This document shows, one piece after another, positions 1 to 8,727 of a DNA stretch of 64,000 nt. Positions within the stretch are counted from its first letter, which is position 1; every line of letters starts with the position of its first letter. The position numbers and the translations under genes were made by a program. Location of the stretch: assembly GCA_963791995.1 (NCBI GenBank), contig CAWBUQ010000003.1, positions 144,332 through 208,331 of the forward strand. The letters are read 5' to 3'. The DNA is from Bog-473 sp963791995 (GTDB lineage Bacteria > Actinomycetota > Acidimicrobiia > Acidimicrobiales > RAAP-2). Under the pieces are notes generated by a model. It did not search any database. It saw only the letters and a program-made list of their open reading frames with translations, and was not told the DNA's origin.

Positions 1-219
1 GGGGAGCGCGGGTTGGCGTTGCACTCCGTCCAGTCCTTCGACCCGAACGGTTGGAGCGGCGACATCCACCAGCTGGTGTGGCCCTTGGTCGAGGAGGTGC
101 ACCGGGACCTTTCGTGCCGATTCCCGACGGTGTACGTCCGGCCGGCACCGCCCGCCGCTCTCGCGGCCCGTCACGAGACCCCGGGCTCGGCAGCCTTCGA
201 CGTGGAGCTGGCCTGGTGA
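1..219 (+). CDS. C-terminal fragment of an unidentified protein
   Basis: The reading frame is open from the first base and ends with TGA at 217-219, so only about 72 C-terminal residues are present and the real start lies outside the window. It ends ...FDVELAW and overlaps the next gene by a GTGA (216-219), which suggests a co-transcribed pair. I recognise no motif. It belongs to the 1-2.67 kb segment that looks foreign to the rest of the window. Confidence 0.4.
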   Translation, partial: GERGLALHSVQSFDPNGWSGDIHQLVWPLVEEVHRDLSCRFPTVYVRPAPPAALAARHETPGSAAFDVELAW

Positions 220-1085
220 ACCGACCGGCGTCGGGCCCGGTCGTCATCGGCGGCGTCGGTGGCAGCGGCACCCGGATCGTCGCCAAGATGCTGCGCGAGC
301 TCGGCGTCGGACCTCGGCGACGACCTGAACAACTCGTCGGACAACCTTTGGGCCACCCTGCTCCTCCGCCGTCCGGTCTGGTACCGCGAGAACAGTTTGG
401 ACGGCGGGCGTGAGATCGATCACGCGCTCACCGTTCTCGAGCGGACGCATGCAAGGCCGACTGGAGGTCGATCCCGCCGTCGAGCGTCTGCTCGAGCGGG
501 CCGGACGAGAGCTGCGCGAGCAGGGCTTGAGCGAAGCGTGGACCCGGACTCGGATCGAGAACATGATCGAGCGCGGCGGATCGGGGAGCCGCTCGAACAC
601 TTGGTGGGGTTGGAAGGAACCCAATTCGCTACGTGTACGTCGAGTTCATCGCGCGACACTTCATCGACACACGGTACGTGCACGTGATCCGGCACGGCCT
701 GGACATGGCCTTCAGCAGCAACCAGTGGCAGGTCCACGCCTGGGGATGGCTCTTCGGCATCGCCCCCACCGACTCCATAGATCCCGTGACCGCGCTCGAT
801 TACTGGCTCAGGGCGAACACGGCGTCAATCGGCGCGGCGACCCGTTCGCTCGGGCCGAGGTTCCTCCTCGTCAGTTACGACGCGCTCTGCGCCGAACCCC
901 GAGCGCGAGGCTCAGCGGATCGCGTCTTTCGTGGGCACCGAGCCGACACCGTCGCAGTTGACCCACATCACCGAGCTCGCCGGAACTCCGTGTGTCGTCC
1001 GGGACGATGGCGACGGTTCGGCACGGATCCCTTCCGGCCGGACCAACTCGCGAGGGTCGCGGACCTCGGCTTCGACGTCGAGTGA
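216..1085 (+). CDS. Sulfotransferase-family protein, multiply frameshifted
   Basis: Likely a PAPS-dependent sulfotransferase acting on a carbohydrate or lipid. A GTG start at 216 gives an N-terminus with the loop GGVGGSGTRIVAKML, the usual 5'-phosphosulfate-binding pattern. A later block, YVHVIRHGLDMAFSSNQW, matches the second conserved PAPS-binding region. The protein can only be followed by switching frame about five times (near 305, 445, 630, 900 and 1010), ending ...ADLGFDVE at 1085. This is a much higher indel density than elsewhere in the window, as expected of a low-coverage contig end or a decayed gene. The neighbouring glycosyltransferase/methyltransferase points to surface-polymer decoration. 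The family call is fairly sure; the substrate is unknown. Confidence 0.6.
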
Positions 1086-1124
1086 GCGTGCAGTGCCCGG
1101 GGCACTGCCGACGCAGCTGCTCGG

Positions 1125-2669
1125 TTACCAGCGGCGACCGATCGCCATCAGGTGCCCGCTCATCCCGACGAACGCGGGGTCGGCTTCATACCGACTGAGC
1201 AGCTCGAAGAGCGCCGTCGCAGAGTCGCGGATCGGCCAGGCGCTGTGCAAGATCGCCGAGCAAGTGGAAGAAACCCTCGATGGCGAGGATCACCACCTCG
1301 GTGAAGCCCGCGCCGGCTCAGCTCGCCCCCGAGCTCCTCGGGCCGGTGGGCGAACGCGAGATAGGGGCCGTCGCCCTCCGGTCGTCGGCCGGTGTCGACG
1401 AACGAGGTCACCCCTCGGCGCAGCCCAGGGTCTCGAATCGTGTTGTGGGCGACCGTGTGACCGAACCAGAAGAAGCGACCCATCGCCGAGGCTGCGAGCA
1501 CTCCGCCGGGGCGCAATACCCGATAGGCCTCGCCCAGCGCGAGGTGTCGGTCCTCTGGCTCGACCAGATGGAAGAGCGGCCCCATCATGACCACCGCGTC
1601 GGCGCACTCGTCGGCGAATGGCAGAGTGCGGGCGTCGCCGACCTGTGCGCTGAACGGTGATCCCGCCCTGCTCGCGCGCTCCGCCTCTTCGACGTGGAGC
1701 GGAACCGGGTCGACCAGGTCGACTTCGTAGCCGCGGCCGCGAACCAGGCGGAGTAGACACCCGGGCCCCCGCCCACGTCGATCAGACGCCCGCCCGGCGG
1801 CAACCGCTCCTCGAGGATGATCTTCGTCCGCTCGAATTCGAGGCGGTTCCGCGTCTCGAGACGGCCGAGCTCGGCTCCGGTCGTGTAGTGGGCGAGCATC
1901 TCCGGATCACTCGCCGGTCCGCTGGTCTGGTCACCGACCGCTGCAGCCGGGCTGAGGTCGTCCGGCTCGGACCAGATGTCGTTGTCAGCCTGTCCCCGCA
2001 GCACGGACACCAGATGATCGAAATCACGGAAGGCCGCCTCCCGCAACGCGATCCGCATGTGTTCGTCCGCTTCCTGGTCGGGTGACGCATAGAACCACGC
2101 AGGGCGACTGCCGGCGCCATGGTGGTAGACGGTGTCCGCGTAGATGCCGCCGAGGAGGAAATGCGCGTTGCGGGCGTTGGTGCGACGCATGGCCATCACC
2201 CGGCGCTTGCGGCGGCGCAACTCGGCGGTCAGGGCTTGGCCCGGCTCGCCTTCGCTCCCCACGAAGGGGAGGTCCAGTGCAAGCAGTTCGGCGTGCCGGA
2301 TGGCGAGACAACTCACGTGGACGAATGGCGGGAGCTCGGGCGCCATTTCGTCACGCCACACACCGACCACGCCAGCACCTCCATCGAGCTTCGCCACGAG
2401 CGTCCTCAACCAGCCGTCGGCGACTGGGACCGCGTCGGTGTCGAGGAGGACCAGGTATTCGACATCCTCATCGACGGTAGCCACGAGGTGATCGAGGGCC
2501 GCGGCGTGCGGGATCGGAGACAACTCGTCGTGGCCGGTCGGCCACACCTTGACTCGGTCGGTCGTCTCCATGATCTGCCGGTGCTCGGCGAGCCCCGTGT
2601 TGTCCCAGACGTGCACGGAGTACTCCGCCCCGGCCGACCGACGCGTGAGCTCACGGAGGCAGAGCCCGA
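1125..2669 (-). CDS. Glycosyltransferase-like protein joined to a SAM methyltransferase, N-terminally truncated
   Basis: The first ~250 residues look like a family 2 glycosyltransferase-type fold (EYSVHVWDNTG, LLDTDAVPVADGW with a D-x-D-like motif). In the same frame follows a class I methyltransferase: GGRLIDVGGGPGVYSAWFA is SAM motif I, and MMGPLFHLVEPEDR and EAYRVLRPGGVL are later motifs. Frame changes near 1740, 1590 and 1300 are needed to reach the stop at 1125 (tail AFVGMSGHLMAIGRRW). Whether this is a true fusion or two genes whose stop was lost to an indel cannot be decided here. The 5' end is missing: the frame meets TGA at about 2672, where sequence homologous to cobW begins. The role is probably in glycan or surface-polymer modification. 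Confidence 0.55.
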
Positions 2670-3055
2670 TTCACGCCGTCGACGGTGAGCTTGGTGCGCA
2701 GCTCGGGCCAGTCGAACGCCTTGACCAGCGGCTTCGGCAGCGCGAGCCCGGAGGTCTCGATGACGATGTGGTCGGGCTTGGGCTCGCGGGCGAGCAGCGC
2801 CGAGACGGCGGGAGCGAAGTCGTCGGCCACCGTGCAGCAGATGCAGCCGTTGGCGAGCTCGATGATCGCGTCCTGCGGGCACGCCTCGTCGGCGCAGCCC
2901 ATGAGCAGGTCGCCGTCGACGCCGACGTCGCCGAACTCGTTGATGATCAGCGCCAACCGCCGTCCGCCCGCATGGGCGAGGATATGGCGGATCAGCGTGG
3001 TCTTGCCCGCGCCGAGGAAGCCGGTGACGATGGTGACGGGGGTCTTGGCCAGCAT
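2651..3055 (-). CDS. cobW: CobW-type GTPase, C-terminus lost at the junction
   Basis: CobW is a G3E-family metal-chaperone GTPase thought to supply cobalt for aerobic cobalamin synthesis. The fragment has the P-loop GFLGAGKTT (residues 12-20) and the metal-site motif CICC (C71, C73, C74), followed by ETSGLALPKPLVKAF. The start ATG at 3053-3055 lies 8 bases after the DUF1636 stop. Only 134 codons remain of a usual ~330-350; the TKxD guanine-specificity motif and the C-terminal domain are absent. It is downstream of DUF1636 and the cobalamin riboswitch, so the pair should be repressed by B12. A cobN gene often follows cobW but cannot be seen here. Confidence 0.85.
   Translation of the reverse strand: MLAKTPVTIVTGFLGAGKTTLIRHILAHAGGRRLALIINEFGDVGVDGDLLMGCADEACPQDAIIELANGCICCTVADDFAPAVSALLAREPKPDHIVIETSGLALPKPLVKAFDWPELRTKLTVDGVNRALPP
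2655..2682. other. Chimeric junction between two truncated genes
   Basis: On the minus strand CobW runs normally to ...LRTKLTVDGV and then changes after about 128 residues into unrelated sequence with an early stop at 2651. At the same place the glycosyltransferase to the left lacks its N-terminus. Both genes lose their ends at one point, which is what a contig misjoin or an illegitimate recombination event leaves. Confidence 0.65.
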
Positions 3056-3063
3056 CGGAAATC

Positions 3064-3441
3064 CTAGTCGGAGAGGGCGGCAACGAGCGGCGGCGTGCGG
3101 GCGACGACGCCCTTGCGGAAGGAGAGCGGCCGCTCGCGCCACGGCACGATCCCGTCGGCGGAGGCGGCGTATTTTCCGGCCGCGGTCGCGACGTCCTCGA
3201 CATGGTCGCGGGCGTCGAGATCGCCGACGACGTAGGTCCATTTGCCGGGCGCGGCCAGCGCCACGGTGCAGGGCCGTTTGCAGACGGAGAGGCATTCGAC
3301 CGGGCGGACCGCAATCGCCGCGGCGGCGAGGCGTGCGGCGAGCGTGTCGTAAAAGGCCGCGCCGACCACGCGTTCTCCAGACTTGCAGGTCACGCAGACG
3401 AGCAGAGTTGTCGAGGGCGAGTTCCCGGGGGCGGCGCTCAT
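3064..3441 (-). CDS. DUF1636 metal-binding protein, ferredoxin-like
   Basis: A 125-residue protein of the DUF1636 family, thioredoxin-like ferredoxins commonly found next to cobW/cobN. Cysteines are at C16, C19, C50, C54 and C58 (VCVTCK and ECLSVCKRPC), so it could hold a metal or a [2Fe-2S] cluster. It is the first gene of a short minus-strand unit with cobW. The leader carries a cobalamin riboswitch and a palindromic repeat. A role in cobalt handling is inferred from the neighbourhood only. Confidence 0.8.
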   Translation of the reverse strand: MSAAPGNSPSTTLLVCVTCKSGERVVGAAFYDTLAARLAAAAIAVRPVECLSVCKRPCTVALAAPGKWTYVVGDLDARDHVEDVATAAGKYAASADGIVPWRERPLSFRKGVVARTPPLVAALSD

Positions 3442-3467
3442 GAGCGGGGATGACGCGTCAGGCGCAT

Positions 3468-3557
3468 TGTAGCCGCGGTCGATGACCGCGGCGGACGCGA
3501 TCGATAGGGCGTCCGCACGGACGCCCGTCTGTCGACGGGCTATCGATCGCGTCTACA
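3468..3557. repeat. TGTAG...CTACA palindromic element, copy A
   Basis: A nested inverted repeat bounded by TGTAG and CTACA. It contains CCGCGGTC-GAT-GACCGCGG, an outer stem CGCGATCGATAG/CTATCGATCGCG, and an inner GGGCGTCCG/CGGACGCCC hairpin. It lies in the leader between the cobalamin riboswitch and the DUF1636 start codon. Related copies are at 4553, 45058, 46058 and 46889. Confidence 0.75.
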
Positions 3558-3649
3558 GAGGCGCGCGAACTCGGCGCCAATCGCTAAATCTGTCTGTGGA
3601 ATGAACCCATGCGCGCTCCCTGGCCGCCCCTCCGGCGGCTGTATCGGGT

Positions 3650-3830
3650 TGACCGGCGCACGGCAGGTCTCCTGGCTCGCGGCGTCTCGCCGGCGCCGCC
3701 TTCCCGGGTTCGCTGGACCCAGTGGCGAATGCGCGCCGGCACGCCGCTTACAGTCGCGGGGGCGGCCGCGGATCGGCCGATGGCCTACCGCATTCCCTTT
3801 TCACCCTCGAATCCGAGGGACCGTGCAGGG
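3650..3830 (-). promoter_or_regulatory. Cobalamin riboswitch
   Basis: Read on the minus strand, the conserved B12 box AGCCAGGAGACCTGCC is at 3677-3662. It is preceded in the right order by GGGTGAAAAGGGAATGCGGT, CCCCGCGACTGTAAGCGG, GCCACTGG and CGGGAAGGC, the core elements of the AdoCbl riboswitch. It points toward DUF1636-cobW (starting 3441), not toward cobO on the plus strand. Binding of adenosylcobalamin is expected to lower expression of that unit. The outer limits are approximate. Confidence 0.93.
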
Positions 3831-3936
3831 ATTTCTGTTTCACCTTCGCGGGGGGATGTCAAATGTCAGCCAGCCTAACCCGGTCGCTTGGACGGCCCTC
3901 GAAAATCCTGCTAGCCCTCGTTCCCGCGAGGCGCCC

Positions 3937-4544
3937 ATGACCGACGCAAACGACCGGCACAAGGCCAAGATGGAGAAGCGCAAGGCGGCGCAGGACGCCG
4001 AGGTCGCCTCCAAGACCGATCCTCGAGAAAGGCCTGTTGATCGTCCACACCGGCCCGGGCAAGGGCAAGTCGACCGCCGCCTTCGGGCTTGCGCTGCGCG
4101 CGCTCGGGCGAGGCTTCCGGGTGGGCGTGGTGCAATTCATCAAGGGCGGCTGGGCGACTGGCGAACGGCCGGCCCTCGAGCGCTTCGGCGATCAGATCGT
4201 CTGGCGCACCATGGGCGAAGGCTTCACCTGGGAGACGCAGGACCGCGCCCGCGACGTCGCCGCCGCCGAGGCCGCCTGGGAGGAGGCGAAGCGCATGATG
4301 GCGGACGAAACGATCCGCCTCCTGGTGCTCGACGAACTCAACATCGCGCTTCGCTACGACTATCTGCCGCTTCGACCCCGTGGTCGAGACGCTGCGCACG
4401 CGCCGCCTCGGTCTGCACGTCGTCGTCACCGGGCGCAACGCCAAGCCGGACCTGATCGCGGCCGCCGACTGCGTCACCGAATTCGCCCTCGTCAAGCACC
4501 ATTTCGACGCCGGGGTGCGGGCGCAGGAGGGGATCGAGTTTTGA
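3937..4544 (+). CDS. cobO: Corrinoid adenosyltransferase CobO (two frameshifts)
   Basis: Transfers the 5'-deoxyadenosyl group of ATP to cob(I)yrinic acid a,c-diamide or related corrinoids. The N-terminus MTDANDRHKAKMEKRK starts at 3937; the P-loop HTGPGKGKSTAAFG follows in the next frame after an extra base near 4023. LLVLDELNIALRYDY is the Walker B region, and an extra base near 4366 moves the C-terminus (VVTGRNAKPDLIAAAD, then HHFDAGVRAQEGIEF) to the third frame with its stop at 4542-4544. Rejoined, it is about 200 residues, normal for the family. It is divergent from the riboswitch-controlled pair and 88 bases upstream of cobQ, with a palindromic repeat between. Confidence 0.88.
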
Positions 4545-4552
4545 CGATTCGA

Positions 4553-4620
4553 GCCGCGGTCGCTGACCGCGGGGGCGAAGGCCGCGCCGCTGGCGACCGC
4601 GGTCAGCGACCGCAGCTACA
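4553..4620. repeat. Palindromic element, copy B
   Basis: Inverted repeats GCGGTCGCTGACCGCGG and CCGCGGTCAGCGACCGC around a short GC-rich centre, ending in GCTACA. It fills the gap between cobO and cobQ and is a diverged member of the family seen at 3468 and 46889. It could form a strong hairpin in a cobO-cobQ transcript. Confidence 0.65.
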
Positions 4621-4632
4621 AGGGCGGCGTCC

Positions 4633-6088
4633 ATGACCGCCCGGGCGCTGATGTTCCAGGGCACGGGCTCGGATGTCGGCAAGTCGCTGATCGTCGCCGG
4701 GCTCTGCCGCGTTTTCGCCCGCCGCGGGCTCGCGGTCCGGCCGTTCAAGCCGCAAAACATGTCGAACAACGCCGCGGTCACCGCCGACGGGGGCGAGATC
4801 GGCCGGGCGCAGGCGCTCCAGGCCCGCGCCTGCGGCGTTCCCCCGACCGTCGACATGAACCCGGTGCTGTTGAAGCCGCAGAGCGAGATCGGCGCGCAGG
4901 TCGTCGTGCAGGGCCGGGTGATCGGCAACGCGAAAGCCCGCGAGTACCAGGCGCTGAAACCAAAGCTCCTCGACGCCGTGCTGGCAAGCTTTTCGCGCCT
5001 CAAGGCCGAGGCCGACCTCGTCATCGTCGAAGGCGCCGGCAGCGCGGCGGAGATCAATTTGCGCGACGGCGACATCGCCAACATGGGCTTCGCCCGCGCC
5101 GCCCGCTGCCCGGTCGTCCTCGTCGCCGACATCGACCGCGGCGGCGTGTTCGCCCAGGTTCTGGGAACCGCGGCGGCGCTCGCCGCCGCCGATCGCGCGA
5201 CCATCGCGGGCTTCATCGTCAACAAGTTCCGCGGCGACGCGAGCCTGTTCGCCGACGGCATGCGGATTCTGGCCGAGTGCACCGGCTGGCGCGCCTTCGG
5301 TCTCGCGCCGTTCTTCGCCGAAGCCGCCCGGCTGCCGGCCGAAGACGCGTTCGGGCTTGCGGCGACGAAAGCGCCAGACGACGCGCAAGTCACGATCGCC
5401 GTGCCGGCGCTCAGCCGGATCGCCAATTTCGACGACTTCGATCCCCTAGAGGCTCGAGCCGTCGGTGCGGCTCGTGTTCGTCAAGCCCGGCGAGCCGATC
5501 CCCGTCGCAGACTGCGTCATCCTGCCCGGCAGCAAGGCGACCATCGCCGACCTCGGCTTTTTTCGCGCTCAAGGGTGGGACATCGACCTCATCGCCCATG
5601 TCCGGCGCGGCGGCCGCGTTCTCGGCGTCTGCGGCGGCTACCAGATGCTCGGCCAGCGCGTCGCCGACCCGGAGGGGATGGAGGGAAGCCCAGGCGCGGT
5701 CGAGGGCCTCGGCCTCATCGACGTCGAGACGGTGCTGACGGGCGAAAAGACGCTCGAACGGGTCGAGGGCGAGAACGTCCTCAACGGCGCGCCGTTCGCC
5801 GGCTACGAGATGCATGTGGGCCGGACGACCGGCCCGGATTGCGCCAGGCCCCTCTTGCGTTTCGCCGACGGCCGCCTCGACGGCGCCGTCGCGCCGGGCG
5901 GCCGGGTGATGGGCGCCTACGTTCACGGCCTCTTCGCCGACGACCGCCACCGCGCCGCCTTCCTCGCCGCGCTCGGCGCGGAGTCGTCGGTCGCCTACGA
6001 GACGACGGTCGAAGCGACGCTCGACGCGTTGGCCGACCACCTCGAGGCGCATCTCGACTGCGACGGGCTCATCGCGGCGGCGCGGTAG
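4633..6088 (+). CDS. cobQ: Cobyric acid synthase CobQ (one frameshift)
   Basis: ATP- and glutamine-dependent amidation of four carboxylates of adenosylcobyrinic acid a,c-diamide. The synthetase part has GTGSDVGKS (about residue 10-18) and PQNMSNNA. The C-terminal glutamine amidotransferase has the nucleophile Cys in GVCGGYQMLG (about residue 330) and the His in YVHGLF (about 430). The frame breaks near 5455, where GCTCGAGCC stands for an expected GCTGAGCC; across it the protein reads FDDFDPLEAEPSVRLVFV. Rejoined length is about 485 residues, typical of CobQ. It follows cobO and probably shares its transcript. Confidence 0.92.
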
Positions 6089-6228
6089 GACGAGGGCATC
6101 GCTTGCCCAGTCAATCAAGGCTCATTCGCCAGCGTCGATCTTCACTCACGCATTGAACACGCTCACGGAGCATCATGATGGCCTGGCGGTCGGCTTCAAT
6201 CGTATAGCGCTGCGTTTTCCGATCTGGG

Positions 6229-6810
6229 CTATTTCGGCGCGCGCTTGGCGAGGATGCGTTGAAGGGTCCGTCTGTGCATACTGAGTTTCCGCGCCGTCTC
6301 GGACACGTTGCGCCCGTTGTCCTCGTAAACGCGCTGGATGTGCTCCCAGCGGACTCGCGCGGCCGACATAATCGGTTCCTGCGCTACCGGCATATCGAGC
6401 CGCCCGGCCATCAGAGCGACGACCACGTCGTCGGCGTTTACCGGTTTGGCGACATAATCGAAAGCGCCAATCTTGACCGCCATGACGGCGGAGGCGATGG
6501 CGCCATAGCCGGTCAGGATCACGCCGCGGGCATCGGCACGCTTGGCCTTCAGCGCGCGGATGACGTCAAGACCGCTTCCGTCGCCGAGCCTGAGGTCGAC
6601 AACGGCGAAGGCAGGAGGAGCCGTCTTGATTGCCTCCAGCGCCTCGGCGAGGCTCGTTGCGGCCCGAGCGGTAAACCCGCGCGAAGACAGGGCCCGCGCA
6701 AGCCGGTCGCTGAATAAGCGATCATCATCGACGACGAGAAGTGACTTATCGAGAGCTTCCGCGCCGTGCTGAATATCGTAGGTTGACTGGTGAAATGAGT
6801 CCTTTTCCAT
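6229..6810 (-). CDS. regA: RegA/ActR/PrrA-family redox response regulator
   Basis: A 193-residue two-domain regulator. The receiver domain has the acidic pocket VVDDD (28-30), phospho-acceptor D72 in AVVDLRLGDG, the T/G switch ILTGYG and K122 in YVAKP. The C-terminus carries the Fis-type helix-turn-helix NVSETARKLSMHRRTLQRIL that is nearly invariant in RegA/ActR/PrrA. These proteins control photosynthesis, nitrogen, hydrogen and respiratory genes with a RegB/ActS kinase. No regB is adjacent, so it acts with a kinase encoded elsewhere. The usual N-terminal region is a little extended. Confidence 0.88.
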   Translation of the reverse strand: MEKDSFHQSTYDIQHGAEALDKSLLVVDDDRLFSDRLARALSSRGFTARAATSLAEALEAIKTAPPAFAVVDLRLGDGSGLDVIRALKAKRADARGVILTGYGAIASAVMAVKIGAFDYVAKPVNADDVVVALMAGRLDMPVAQEPIMSAARVRWEHIQRVYEDNGRNVSETARKLSMHRRTLQRILAKRAPK

Positions 6811-7281
6811 TTCTCACCTCAGGGAACCAATCCAACGCCCACTTCCACGGATTTCGGCAAAAAGGTGTCGTTAAGTCCGATACAGGGCGCCAGCAACGCG
6901 GGCGCGAGGTTCCGCCATGGCGCGCCCTCCCAAGGGCCAATAGCAGACCAACATGTAATACCTTTATAGGCAAATGAATATTCACGCTTAATTGATCTTA
7001 ATTGGTTCGCAACTAAACACAACCATAGATTGGTACGCTCGGCGCGTAGCGGTTGTCACCGTCACTCTCTTTGATCGACGCGCCCGCATCCGCTCTCGTC
7101 GAACTTCATCGGCATGACGGGCCACGTTCAGGATCAAAGTGCGTCCTTACCCGGGCAATCGCAAAAGCGGATGGAAACCGAAGGGGAGGGATCGATGCAA
7201 CGACCCGGAGAGCAAGTCCGCTGTCGCGCCAGCCTCTGTCCCAGCGGTTCTGTGGCCCGGACGCCGTTCGCGACGCCGGGA
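6811..7281. other. Intergenic, leader of regA
   Basis: No convincing gene. About 6945-7030 is AT-richer than its surroundings and is the likely promoter region of regA (minus strand). The short ORFs here lack any recognisable feature. Confidence 0.5.
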
Positions 7282-7992
7282 TCACAACCGGACGCGCTCG
7301 TCGAACTCCTCGATCGGGATGACCCGCTGGAACTGGACGCCGACGCCGCCCTCGATCAGGCGGACGACCTGGCCCTGCGTGCGCTCGCCGATGCAGATCA
7401 CATCGCCGATCTGAAGCCCCTCGACGCTGAGCGCGACGCCGGAGCGGGACACGTCGATGATCTCCGCGGGATGCGTAAGCCCCTCGAAATCCACGACGTC
7501 GACCCTTGAGGAGATGGGAACGATCCGCTCGTGCCGGCGCCCGATCGGCTGGCCGGCGGCGAGCCGAGCCTGCATGATCGCGATCAATTTCCGAAGCGTG
7601 GCCCGCTTCGTGTCGCTGATTTCGATGGACAAGCGGAACCCGCGATCCGTATGGCCGACGACCTCGCCATTCACGGCCCCCAGGCAATCGACGTAGACGA
7701 CGACGCGCTCCCCGATGGCCGGGCGGGAGGCGGAGCGAGCCCCGATCTCGTAGGCGTCGAAGTCCTCGGTCTCGAAGACCTCGCCGTCGGAGGCGCCGCC
7801 CTTGCTGTCAGCCGAAATGAACATGCCTCGCAAGGAATGGGTCACACGGTCGCCGAGGCTGCGGGCCGCCAGGCCGTCCGCCTCGCGCTCGGGGGGAGGC
7901 GGACGGTCGCCGAGGCTGCGGGCCGCCAGGCCGTCCGCCTCGCGCTCGGGGGGAGGCGGGCTGCGCCTCGACGGGACATCGGATGTCTGCAC
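7282..7992 (-). CDS. PilZ-domain protein with a duplicated Pro-rich N-terminus
   Basis: PilZ domains bind cyclic di-GMP. The C-terminal half has RRHERIVP (R-x-x-x-R signature) followed by IDVSRSGVAL (D-x-S-x-x-G), so c-di-GMP binding is plausible. The middle (IGERVVVYVDCLGAVNGEVVG) resembles the degenerate first PilZ domain of two-domain alphaproteobacterial proteins. The N-terminus is unusual: RSLGDRPPPPEREADGLAA occurs twice because of a perfect 57-bp tandem duplication. The first ~50 residues may be non-native, and a later start such as MFISADSKGG cannot be excluded. It stands alone on the minus strand; the output pathway is unknown. Confidence 0.75.
   Translation of the reverse strand: MQTSDVPSRRSPPPPEREADGLAARSLGDRPPPPEREADGLAARSLGDRVTHSLRGMFISADSKGGASDGEVFETEDFDAYEIGARSASRPAIGERVVVYVDCLGAVNGEVVGHTDRGFRLSIEISDTKRATLRKLIAIMQARLAAGQPIGRRHERIVPISSRVDVVDFEGLTHPAEIIDVSRSGVALSVEGLQIGDVICIGERTQGQVVRLIEGGVGVQFQRVIPIEEFDERVRL
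7847..7960. repeat. 57-bp perfect tandem duplication inside the PilZ gene
   Basis: Two identical 57-bp units (7847-7903 and 7904-7960). The unit is a multiple of three, so the duplication keeps the frame and adds 19 residues. Perfect identity points to a recent slippage event. Confidence 0.92.
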
Positions 7993-8727
7993 GGCGAAGA
8001 CTCGCTGGTAAGAGCTTGGAGACGGATAGCACGTCCGAGTTAACGAACGGTCGGAGGGCGAGGGCGGCGAGGCCCCTTCGCGTCCTTCCGGTATTCCCCC
8101 GACATGCGCCGCCGCTTCGGCGATGACCGTCCCCCCACCGCCATCCTCGCCGCGTCGGGCCGGCTCGTCGGTCGCCTATGCACAGCGACGCTCGAGGCTG
8201 GCGTCGACTCGGCCGCCGACCCCCGCAAGGTGCATTGGCATTGCGATGGTCCGCTGGGAGTCAAAATGAGAGGCAACGTGCTGTATCGACGTAGAGCGGG
8301 CGTACGAGACCGCAGCCTTGGACCCCTTAATTCGGTGGGGAAGCGGACCTACAGGGCGACTTGCAGATGCAGGTCGACGTCGGCATGGGCCCGCCCGGCG
8401 ACGCTCGGCAAGGTCGATGAGGCGCTGTCCACGCTTGACGGCGCCGGGGCGTGATCGCGCTCTTCGGCATGGCGAAGTTGGTCAAGACGCGGCTGATCGG
8501 GCCCCCACAACAAACCTGAGGGCATTAGGATCGCTCGGGGGGACGCTGCAGTTGGGACAGATTTCTCTCATCAAGTGCATGAGCCCATCCCGTGGCGCAA
8601 AAAGCACAGTGCAACGGTAAACGTGCTGGAATCATGATTTCATTTTCAATCGACAGGGCCAAACCCTAGAGAGAGGCGGTTACCGCTGGGGGCTAACTCA
8701 AGACCAGCGACGTGCGCGGGAGTTCAT
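7993..8727. other. Intergenic, no gene recognised
   Basis: Several short overlapping ORFs on both strands show no known motif and no consistent ribosome binding site. A stretch near 8360-8520 could be gene debris but I could not identify it. The end holds the promoter of the hydrolase gene that starts at 8728. Confidence 0.4.

Noticed and set aside
3650..3936. Riboswitch controlling cobO
   Set aside because: The B12 box and all core elements read in order on the minus strand only.
4010..4380. Programmed frameshifting in cobO
   Set aside because: Two unrelated breaks without slippery sites, within a window where many unrelated genes have the same one-base problem.
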